Below, one piece after another: positions 1 to 5,765 of a stretch of 5,989 nt of DNA (position 1 is the stretch's first letter; every line of letters begins with the position of its first letter). Source of the stretch: Candidatus Auribacterota bacterium (GTDB lineage Bacteria > Auribacterota > JAFGBW01); the NCBI GenBank assembly GCA_016932965.1, contig JAFGBW010000296.1, forward strand, positions 1 through 5,989, read 5' to 3'. The notes below the pieces were generated by a model. The model had not been told where the DNA came from and made no database searches. It saw only the letters and a list, made by a program, of their open reading frames with translations. A program made the translations under genes and the position numbers.

Positions 1-105
1 GGCTGCGGCTAAAACCGTTGTCCATAATCCCCGTTGATTGACCCGGGCGGATTGAGTGATATTTTTTGTCTTGAAGATATGACCGCTTGCCTTGTAAACC
101 TGTTC

Positions 106-131
106 CCGTTCGTGCCAGGCAAGACGAACGG
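106..131 (-). repeat. Short inverted repeat after def
   Basis: CCGTTCGT (106-113) and ACGAACGG (124-131) form a perfect 8-bp stem with a 10-base loop that starts 14 bases past the def stop. On the minus strand no T run follows it, so it lacks the second half of an intrinsic terminator. It could be an RNA 3'-end structure or chance. The rest of 1-144 shows no convincing start: an ATG at 25-23 (minus) has only GGGG three bases upstream and runs out of the window after eight codons. Confidence 0.3.
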
Positions 132-144
132 AGATTCCCTGCAG

Positions 145-669
145 TTAGTTTTTGAGAACTTCAATCCCGCCTCCTTTTCGCAATGGGGCATAATCGCATA
201 TCAATGTGCCATGCAGATGGTCTATCTCGTGTTGAATAACCCTGGCCAGCAAACCCTGAATCTCCATTTTTACCTTTTTACCTTCCGGATCGAATCCGGA
301 AACCGTTATATGGGTATTCCGTCTGATTTCTAAAAAGTATTCCGGCAGGCTCAGGCATCTTTCCTCCAATTTTTCGGATCCCGAATGATGAGTGATTTTA
401 GGATTAATCAGGCATATCTGACCCAGCCCTATATCTGCCACAATGATTTCCTTTAAAATACCAACTTGCGGAGCGGCAAGTCCGATGCCTTTATGTTCTC
501 TCATGAATATCAGCATATCATTGGCCAAATCGTGAATCATCCGGTCATAAGTGGTGACCGGCGCGCATTTTTTTCGCAGGACCGGGTCCGGATATACTCT
601 TAAACACAGCGGCCTCTTGACCGGGTCGCTGAGGATTAACTTACGGGAATTTTTTTTGGACGCATTCAT
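145..669 (-). CDS. def: Peptide deformylase
   Basis: A 174-residue cytoplasmic metalloenzyme that removes the N-formyl group from new proteins, usually with Fe2+ as the native metal. All three signature motifs are present: GIGLAAPQVG at 61-70, ERCLS at 103-107 with metal ligand Cys105, and QHEIDH at 146-151 with ligands H147 and H151 and catalytic Glu148. The second motif is normally EGCLS, so Gly to Arg at position 104 is unusual. The N terminus is about 20 residues longer than usual before the VYPDPVLRK segment. No internal ATG lies between, and ATG 669 has AAAGG nine bases upstream, so the extension is taken as real. The C terminus (LRKGGGIEVLKN) is short. The gene starts 26 bases after the trans-sulfuration gene and ends the visible cluster. 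A second deformylase elsewhere in the genome is possible. Confidence 0.93.
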   Translation of the reverse strand: MNASKKNSRKLILSDPVKRPLCLRVYPDPVLRKKCAPVTTYDRMIHDLANDMLIFMREHKGIGLAAPQVGILKEIIVADIGLGQICLINPKITHHSGSEKLEERCLSLPEYFLEIRRNTHITVSGFDPEGKKVKMEIQGLLARVIQHEIDHLHGTLICDYAPLRKGGGIEVLKN

Positions 670-695
670 TTGTATTTTCCTTTATGTCCATGGGT

Positions 696-1883
696 CTATA
701 GGATCGAGTGCAATGCCTGCTGAAGGTCTTGCATGATATCTTCAGGGTCTTCCAAACCTACAGACAATCTGACAAGGCCGTCTGTTATGCCGATTTTCTC
801 TCTTTCCTCCCGGCTGTAGGAATAATAAGAAATACTCGCAGGATGGGTGATGAGTGTCTCGACTCCGCCGAAACTTGGAGCGATCTGACACAATTTCAAA
901 TGATCTAAAAATTTTTTGACGCTGTCTAGCGGCCGGTCAATCAAGAATGTGATGACCCCTCCAAAACCTTTCATCTGCCGTTTGGCCAGTTCATGGTCGT
1001 GATGGCTTGGGAGCCCCGGATAATAGACCATTTTTATCAGTTGATTTTGCTTTTCCAAAAGCACGGCGATTTGTAAAGCCGTTTCATTTTGTCTCTGCAT
1101 TCTCACGGGAAAAGTTTTAAGACCCCTTAAAAGAAGATAAGCGCAGTGCGGGGTGATTATCCCGCCTGTCGCATTTTGGAAGATCCTTATTTTTTCAATC
1201 AAGCCGGCTGTTCCGATGACCGCTCCGGCAAGAAGATCGTTGTGGCCTGACAGATATTTTGTGGCGCTGTGAAAAACAAGATCGCAGCCCCATTTCAGGG
1301 GATGCTGATTGAACGGCGAGCCGAAAGTGCTGTCAATGATGAGCAGAGGTTTGGAAATCGAGGCATTTTTAATTTCAGATAATTTTTCAAAATCGGCCAA
1401 ATTCAGATAGGGATTGGTCGGAGATTCAGAGATGATGATTTTTGTGTTCGACCGGATACTTTTTGAAAGCTGGTCATAATCCCCCATCTCAACAACAGAG
1501 GTTTCAATCCCGAATCTCGGCAGTTCAGAAGTGCAGAACTGGTATGTTTTTTTATAAGAATCGTCTGTGAGAACGATATGGTCGCCTTTGGACAAAAAGG
1601 CCAACAGGGTCGTGGTGATGGCCGCCATGCCTGAAGCAAATAATAAACAATCTTCCCCGCCTTCCATGATCGCTAATTTTTTTTCAGCCGCTTTTTGTGT
1701 CGGATTTCCATACCTTCCGTATTCATAATGCTGCAATTCCTTTTTTGAAAATTTGTCTATGTCATGGCTGTTTTTGAAAACATAAGTGGCGGTTTGAAAA
1801 ATGGGGACCGTCAAAGCATCTGAGTATTTGAAATGCCCTTCTCCGGCATGAACTGAATCCGTATATAAATGGTGTTTTTTCAT
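696..1883 (-). CDS. PLP-dependent trans-sulfuration enzyme, cystathionine gamma-synthase-like
   Basis: A 395-residue cytoplasmic enzyme of the Cys/Met metabolism PLP family, at normal full length. Landmarks are YEYGRYGNPT at 53-62, the FASGMAAI loop at 82-89, SESPTNPYL at 152-160, IDSTFGSP at 183-190 with the PLP-pyridine Asp184, and HSATKYLSGHND at 205-216 with Lys209 forming the Schiff base. RGLKTFPVR at 253-261 and LSVGLEDPED at 373-382 complete the fold. Several details match plant cystathionine gamma-synthase rather than E. coli MetB: SYKKTYQF at 109-116 in place of a YGGT-type motif, YYPGLPSHHDHELAKRQM at 287-304, and APSFGG followed by PASISY. Likely reaction: gamma-replacement on an activated homoserine with cysteine (or sulfide), feeding methionine synthesis; a gamma-lyase role cannot be excluded. 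ATG 1883 has AGAGG eight bases upstream, 15 bases after feoB. Confidence 0.88.
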   Translation of the reverse strand: MKKHHLYTDSVHAGEGHFKYSDALTVPIFQTATYVFKNSHDIDKFSKKELQHYEYGRYGNPTQKAAEKKLAIMEGGEDCLLFASGMAAITTTLLAFLSKGDHIVLTDDSYKKTYQFCTSELPRFGIETSVVEMGDYDQLSKSIRSNTKIIISESPTNPYLNLADFEKLSEIKNASISKPLLIIDSTFGSPFNQHPLKWGCDLVFHSATKYLSGHNDLLAGAVIGTAGLIEKIRIFQNATGGIITPHCAYLLLRGLKTFPVRMQRQNETALQIAVLLEKQNQLIKMVYYPGLPSHHDHELAKRQMKGFGGVITFLIDRPLDSVKKFLDHLKLCQIAPSFGGVETLITHPASISYYSYSREEREKIGITDGLVRLSVGLEDPEDIMQDLQQALHSIL

Positions 1884-1898
1884 GAAGATTGCCTCTTT

Positions 1899-3608
1899 CT
1901 ATAATATGATATTTAATAAAATACCCACGGACAACGAGGTTGCCACCATCAGGAGAACGGATTTAAGCATGTCTTTTATCCCGAGTTCGCGGATTAAAAC
2001 AACAAATGTCGCAATACAGGGAAAATAAACAGCCAATATGGTTGAGCTGATGATCAACTGTTTTGTGGTCAGATTCAATGGCGCCAGCATTCCAACGGCG
2101 ACATCTTTTCTTAAAAATCCGACGAGCAAAGCAGACATGGCTTCCTTGGGAATTCCCCATAAACCGGTAAGCAGCGGGCCAAACAGGTCAGCCAGATAAC
2201 GGATTATTTTTAAGGCATGGAGCAAATTGACAAGAAGAACCCCCAGAAAGACCAGGGGCAGGGCTTCACGCAGGAAACTGTATAAACGCATCCATAGTTT
2301 TTTTATGACTGATTTCAGCTGGGGTATTCTGTAAGCGGGGATTTCAATCAAAATTTCCGGGCTGATGCCTGCAACAAATTTATTCAGAATCAGTCCCTTG
2401 ATGATGAGAATCGTAAATAGGGTGGCAAATACGATCAAAACATTCTCCATGCCTCTTTGTCCCAAAATGCCGATGATCATGGCATTTTGCGCCATACAGG
2501 GTATGGCAATGGACATGAGGGTTGCTGCAATGAATTTTTCGCGTCGTTCCTCCAGTATTCGGATAGCCAGCACACCGGCAACCTTGCAGCCCAGGCATAA
2601 CATCATCGGAATGACTGCATATCCGTGAAGACCGAAATGATGCATCAGATTATCAGTCAGAACAGCAAAACGGGGAAGGTAACCAAAATCCTCCAGCAGC
2701 CCTAAAATCAGATAGAAGCTGAATAGATAGGGGAGAACCATGGCTACCGGCACATAAAATCCCGTGGTCAATAATCCAAACGACTGGCAATAATCAATAT
2801 GCCCTTCAATCAGGTCCCCGATGAGAATCCGATGCAGAAAAGGGCTGTGAGACAAATAGGTGCTCAATTTGATCATGACGGGTGTATAGAACATGGAAAA
2901 AAGAGGGTCAAAAATATAGTGAATCAGATTTTCGCCTATCATCCGGATGCTTAAAAAAACGGAAAAGATGACACAGGCCGCAATCCCTATTCCGGTGAAT
3001 GGCCTGATGCTCAAGTCCTCCAGCCTTTCCAGCAAAGTATGATGGTGATGGGACAAGGTCTGAACGCTGCTGACGATCTGACCTATTCTTTCCCATTTTT
3101 GATTCTCCGAATAGTGCGAATTTTTAACTGTTTTGGTTTCCGGAAGACGGAGTATCAAATCCCTGATGCCTTCACCGGTCAGACCGCAAACAGGAACCAC
3201 CGGGACCCCCAGCATCTCTTCCAGCCTTTTAATATGGATGGAGATGCCCAGGTGTTTGGTTTCATCCCACATGTTCAACGCCACCATCACGGGTTTGTCC
3301 TTTTCAAGGAGCTGCAAAGTCAGATAAAGGTTTCTTTCAAGATTGGTGGAATCCACCACATTGATGACCATGTCACCCTCATGGAGCATTTGAACGGAGA
3401 CCTCTTCGGCCCTGCAGGTCGGGGTCAAATTATAGGTCCCGGGCGCGTCGATGATCATCGAATTTTCGTGGCCTGTTTTTAACGTGCCCTGCATCACTTC
3501 AACCGTTGATCCGGGATAATTGGAAACAATGACTTTTGCTCCGGTCATCCTTGAAAAAATGGCGCTTTTACCGACATTGGGATTGCCCATTAATATTATT
3601 TTTTTCAA
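1899..3608 (-). CDS. feoB: FeoB, GTPase-coupled ferrous iron transporter, compact variant
   Basis: A 569-residue inner-membrane Fe2+ transporter with an N-terminal G domain. G1 is GNPNVGKS at 8-15, the switch I region is SNYPGSTVE at 29-37, G3 is DAPG at 54-57, G4 is NMWD at 112-115 and G5 is probably CGLTGEG at 141-147. Membrane helices begin near residue 207. The two Gate-like repeats contain LGCKVAG (C341), IPCMAQNA (C371), FLRKDVAVG (498-506) and FPCIATF (C531), so the three pore-region cysteines are kept. The usual SCSARLPVY-like segment is replaced by PCMAQNAMI. Common FeoB proteins have about 650-770 residues. Here the helical domain between G domain and membrane is reduced to about 55 residues and carries a HHHH cluster at 187-190; the C-terminal tail is also short. 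Both ends look natural, so this is a compact subtype and not a truncation. It initiates at TTG with a strong AAGGTGG, one base after feoA. Confidence 0.93.
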   Translation of the reverse strand: MKKIILMGNPNVGKSAIFSRMTGAKVIVSNYPGSTVEVMQGTLKTGHENSMIIDAPGTYNLTPTCRAEEVSVQMLHEGDMVINVVDSTNLERNLYLTLQLLEKDKPVMVALNMWDETKHLGISIHIKRLEEMLGVPVVPVCGLTGEGIRDLILRLPETKTVKNSHYSENQKWERIGQIVSSVQTLSHHHHTLLERLEDLSIRPFTGIGIAACVIFSVFLSIRMIGENLIHYIFDPLFSMFYTPVMIKLSTYLSHSPFLHRILIGDLIEGHIDYCQSFGLLTTGFYVPVAMVLPYLFSFYLILGLLEDFGYLPRFAVLTDNLMHHFGLHGYAVIPMMLCLGCKVAGVLAIRILEERREKFIAATLMSIAIPCMAQNAMIIGILGQRGMENVLIVFATLFTILIIKGLILNKFVAGISPEILIEIPAYRIPQLKSVIKKLWMRLYSFLREALPLVFLGVLLVNLLHALKIIRYLADLFGPLLTGLWGIPKEAMSALLVGFLRKDVAVGMLAPLNLTTKQLIISSTILAVYFPCIATFVVLIRELGIKDMLKSVLLMVATSLSVGILLNIIL

Positions 3609-3609
3609 T

Positions 3610-3861
3610 TTATCTTTCCACCTTGACGAATATTTTTTTTGCCATGCCGAATCCGATTGCCAGCTGGATATTTTCTATTTCCACGGTTTGCGGTCCCTGC
3701 CAGAAATGGGAGCTCACTTTGATTATCTTTTTTCCCGGTCTCATGCCCATGCTCTGGAGCCTGGACGCCATTTTATGGCCGCCGGTGAATTCAATTATAA
3801 CGCCAGCCTCCCCGGCCCTCATTTCAGTCAGATTGGTGACGGTCTGTTGTGCCATATTCAT
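3610..3861 (-). CDS. feoA: FeoA, ferrous iron transport accessory protein
   Basis: An 83-residue cytoplasmic protein with the SH3-like FeoA fold pattern: an N-terminal LTEMRAGEAG strand, GG-x-RLQSMGMRPG at 27-43, a GPQTVEI strand at 57-62 and an ending like the family's 'lal...A..I.V' (LAIGFGMAKKIFVKV). FeoA binds or modulates FeoB at the cytoplasmic face and is needed for Fe2+ uptake in studied species. It lies one base upstream of feoB, the classical arrangement. Candidate starts are ATG 3870, 3861 and 3855. ATG 3861 is preferred for its GGTGAG spacing and the ATGA overlap with the preceding stop; choosing 3870 would add three residues. Length is normal for the family. Confidence 0.92.
   Translation of the reverse strand: MNMAQQTVTNLTEMRAGEAGVIIEFTGGHKMASRLQSMGMRPGKKIIKVSSHFWQGPQTVEIENIQLAIGFGMAKKIFVKVER
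3618..3624 (-). promoter_or_regulatory. feoB: Strong Shine-Dalgarno supporting the TTG start of feoB
   Basis: The minus strand reads AAGGTGG, ending nine bases before the TTG at 3608-3606. No ATG exists until codon 7, which would remove the first beta strand ahead of the P-loop, so this site and the TTG are taken as the real initiation signal. The site lies within the last codons of feoA. Confidence 0.65.
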
Positions 3862-4301
3862 ATCCAGCATCTCACCCGGTTCTTATAGTCAATGAAATCC
3901 CGTCCAAATGTTTGTTCTAGCATTCTCTCTTCATGCGGAATAAAAAGTCCCTGCATCAATATAAAAAAACAAAAAGTTCCGGTAAAAGAACTGAGGCTGC
4001 CTGAAAAGAAAGCTGAGCCTGCAATAATCAAAATCATGCCCAGATACATGGGATGGCGGCTGATGCTGTACGGCCATTCCTGAACCAGACAGGCGGATTT
4101 TTCAAACGGTTTAACCGTGGTCTTATATTTTTTTAACAGGTAATCCGCACGGAGGTTCAGCCAGATTCCGGCCGTGATCAGGATGATCCCGGCGAAGCTG
4201 ACTCCGTAACCTTCGATTTTGTACAAAGGACAGGCGAAATGCAGACCTATGGACAATAATAGACAAATAAGGAAATAGTCAGGCGGCAGCATGTTTTTCA
4301 T
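3858..4301 (-). CDS. Integral-membrane methyltransferase, isoprenylcysteine/phospholipid methyltransferase (ICMT/PEMT) type
   Basis: A 147-residue membrane protein with about four hydrophobic segments (about 8-24, 33-51, 85-100, 104-121). The C-terminal half has the family signature: WPYSISRHPMYLG at 76-88, then PHEERMLEQTFG at 122-133 and a YKNRVRCWI end. In characterised relatives this RHPxY ... EE ... Y/R-W region binds S-adenosylmethionine at the membrane face. Bacterial members are numerous and their substrates are mostly unknown (lipids, isoprenoid-linked thiols or small hydrophobic molecules), and prenylated-protein methylation is not expected in bacteria. ATG 4301 overlaps the MBL stop (ATGA), with GGGGAG 11 bases upstream. 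The stop overlaps the favoured FeoA start in another ATGA. Its position directly ahead of feoAB suggests co-production with iron uptake, but a direct role is not shown. Confidence 0.85.
   Translation of the reverse strand: MKNMLPPDYFLICLLLSIGLHFACPLYKIEGYGVSFAGIILITAGIWLNLRADYLLKKYKTTVKPFEKSACLVQEWPYSISRHPMYLGMILIIAGSAFFSGSLSSFTGTFCFFILMQGLFIPHEERMLEQTFGRDFIDYKNRVRCWI
3871..3876 (-). promoter_or_regulatory. Shine-Dalgarno favouring the second feoA ATG
   Basis: The minus strand reads GGTGAG immediately before the ATG at 3870-3868 and nine bases before the ATG at 3861-3859. Only the latter spacing is usable, and it also creates an ATGA overlap with the methyltransferase stop, so feoA is called from 3861 rather than 3870. 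Confidence 0.5.
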
Positions 4302-5008
4302 AAATCCAGTGTCTCCCCTTCCTTCAAACGAAGACAGCCGCCGCCGAAAATTTTCTTGATCAGACGACGGGCTCCAGTCCCCGTGCAGTGCAGCGGCACG
4401 ATCTGACTCACCCCGGCAAACTGTAAATTTTTGATGATTTTCATGTTGGTTTCATCGTCATTATCCTTCAGGTGAAAACCTCCTATCAAATAATGCACAT
4501 TCTCCCGGAATTTATCCTTGGCAAACCGGACGATGTCCAGCACGTTGGGATGCGCGCATCCGCAGACGACAGCCAGCCCTTTTTCCGTTTTGATCACTAG
4601 GGATTGCTCGTATATCAGCCTGTCTCTCGATGACCCCCGAAGCTCTCCGGTGGTATACACCTTCTTGGTAATACTCAGAAGATCACTGGCCTCAATAAGC
4701 CGGACTTCATGAGATTGAATCATCTTTTTTATGTCCGTTTGAGTGTGGGGGCAGATAGTGACTGATACATCCTTATTGATGCTGATCACATGCCTCAACC
4801 CGGCGGTATGGTCCCAGTCGTCATGGGAAATCACAATATGCCTGATCTTGGTGAGATCAATCCCGAACTTCCTGATATTTTTCAGGAATATGGCATCATC
4901 TCCAAAAACATCAAAAAGAATGTCCTCGCCGATTAAAAAAGAAATGCCCCACCGTTTAAATAATCTCTGAAATGAAGTGTGCCCCTCAGCAATAAGTCTG
5001 ATTTTCAT
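4298..5008 (-). CDS. Metallo-beta-lactamase-fold metallohydrolase (COG1237/MptE-like)
   Basis: A 236-residue soluble protein without a signal peptide. It follows the layout of the MBL-superfamily group that includes the archaeal dihydropterin ribofuranosyl-aminobenzene phosphate synthase (MptE-like, COG1237). In order these are an N-terminal strand and WGISFLI, LFDVFGDD near 31-38 (where relatives usually have LFDTG), the metal motif HDDWDH at 62-67, VVCGCAHP at 147-154, IGGFHLKD at 175-182 and PLHCTG at 205-210. Likely metal ligands are H62, D64, D66, H67, H153 and H207. The usual second His of HxHxDH is Asp here, recalling the HxExDH diiron motif of flavodiiron proteins. The substrate is unknown and nothing nearby shows pterin synthesis. 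ATG 5008 has an AGGA nine bases upstream. The stop overlaps the next gene in ATGA. Confidence 0.85.
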   Translation of the reverse strand: MKIRLIAEGHTSFQRLFKRWGISFLIGEDILFDVFGDDAIFLKNIRKFGIDLTKIRHIVISHDDWDHTAGLRHVISINKDVSVTICPHTQTDIKKMIQSHEVRLIEASDLLSITKKVYTTGELRGSSRDRLIYEQSLVIKTEKGLAVVCGCAHPNVLDIVRFAKDKFRENVHYLIGGFHLKDNDDETNMKIIKNLQFAGVSQIVPLHCTGTGARRLIKKIFGGGCLRLKEGETLDL

Positions 5009-5024
5009 GTTGCTTATTCCTTTT

Positions 5025-5765
5025 TTATGAATGACCCGTCTTAATGAGAAGCATCAAGAGAATTCCTAAAATAAAACAAATCAAAGATAAAACAGCCTGT
5101 TTGATATCAGGCTGTTTGTGTAATTGCGGAATCAAGTCGCAGGCTGCGATATAAATAAATCCTCCTGCCGCAAAGGGAAGCATCAAATTTGCGAATGCTG
5201 TCATATACGTGGAAAAAAGATACCCTATAAGGGTTCCTAAAACAGCGGTCATCGCTGACAGCAGGTTGAAATAGAGGGCTTTTTTCCGGGAAAAGCCGCC
5301 GTATAAGAGAACCCCAAAATCCCCCAGTTCCTGGGGTATTTCGTGCAGGATAATCGCGGCTGTTGTGACAACACCCAGATGGAAGTCAGTAAAAAAACTT
5401 CCTCCAATGATGAGTCCGTCAACAAAATTGTGAATAGCGTCTCCTATCAGATTCATATAGGTGAAAACATGAATGTCACATTTTCCATTATGGCAGTGCC
5501 TCCAGTAAAAATATTTTTCCAGGATAAAAAACAGAATAAAACCGAATATGACGATTAGAAAAGTCAGATGGTAATCCTGGATTTTTTCCAGCCCCTCAGG
5601 CAATAGATGCAGAAAAGCACCGCCGATGAGTCCGCCCGCCCCGAATCCGACAAGCAAAATCAGAATTTTGTCTATTTGCTTTTGATTTAAAAGAAGAGTT
5701 ACAATTCCTATCAAGGAAATGATGCTGACCAATACACTAGCCAATAGTGCCCATATGAAGTTCAT
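5025..5765 (-). CDS. ZIP-family divalent metal transporter
   Basis: A 246-residue inner-membrane protein expected to import Zn2+, Fe2+ or related ions down their gradient. The hydrophobic profile fits the eight-helix ZIP fold, with helix 1 starting at residue 3. The family's metal-site motifs are present: HNFVDG at 112-117 (helix IV) and HEIPQELGD at 141-149 (helix V). This LIV-1/GufA-like form of the motif differs from the HExPEG form of E. coli ZupT. FLHLLPE at 52-58 (helix II) and the GGFIYIAACDLIP stretch near 201-213 are also typical. The loop between helices III and IV carries a short His/Cys cluster (H90, C91, H92, C96), where ZIP proteins often have a His-rich metal-binding loop. The start at 5765 overlaps the stop of the zinc-ribbon gene in ATGA. 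The MBL gene starts 16 bases downstream. Metal specificity cannot be read from sequence; the FeoAB neighbours favour Fe2+ or a broad range. Confidence 0.92.
   Translation of the reverse strand: MNFIWALLASVLVSIISLIGIVTLLLNQKQIDKILILLVGFGAGGLIGGAFLHLLPEGLEKIQDYHLTFLIVIFGFILFFILEKYFYWRHCHNGKCDIHVFTYMNLIGDAIHNFVDGLIIGGSFFTDFHLGVVTTAAIILHEIPQELGDFGVLLYGGFSRKKALYFNLLSAMTAVLGTLIGYLFSTYMTAFANLMLPFAAGGFIYIAACDLIPQLHKQPDIKQAVLSLICFILGILLMLLIKTGHS
5090..5117 (-). terminator. Terminator-like hairpin inside the 3' end of the ZIP gene
   Basis: On the minus strand, AAACAGCCTG (5117-5108) pairs perfectly with CAGGCTGTTT (5099-5090) across an 8-base loop. It is followed by a T-rich run (TATCTTTGATTTGTTTTATT). 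It lies in codons 217-226 of the ZIP gene, about 65 bases before its stop. The layout resembles an intrinsic terminator or partial attenuator that would lower expression of the downstream genes, but the U tract is interrupted and coding constraint could produce it by chance. Confidence 0.3.

Noticed and set aside
1-144. Possible further gene downstream of def
   Set aside because: Two minus-strand frames are open here, but one has no start codon and the other only an ATG eight codons from the window edge with poor ribosome-site spacing; too little sequence to call.
9-191. Minus-strand open frame of 60 codons overlapping the def 3' end
   Set aside because: It starts inside def in another frame, has no family resemblance and no clear ribosome site; treated as a shadow.
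3039-3482. Plus-strand open frame of 147 codons
   Set aside because: It is antisense to the G domain of FeoB, whose motifs are clear; the translation looks like a mirror frame without a fold signature.
1899-3608. FeoB as a truncated pseudogene because it is short
   Set aside because: All G motifs, the gate cysteines and the normal C-terminal helix region are present in one uninterrupted frame; the shortness is mainly a reduced internal domain.
3520-3895. Two long plus-strand open frames (119 and 122 codons) across feoA and the feoB start
   Set aside because: They are antisense to well-supported feoA/feoB, the two frames overlap each other, and neither translation shows a recognisable domain or a plausible ribosome site.
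5322-5336. CCCCAG/CTGGGG inverted repeat with a 3-base loop
   Set aside because: It is a 6-bp stem within the HEIPQELG metal-motif codons of the ZIP gene, with no T run after it; most likely a coding coincidence.
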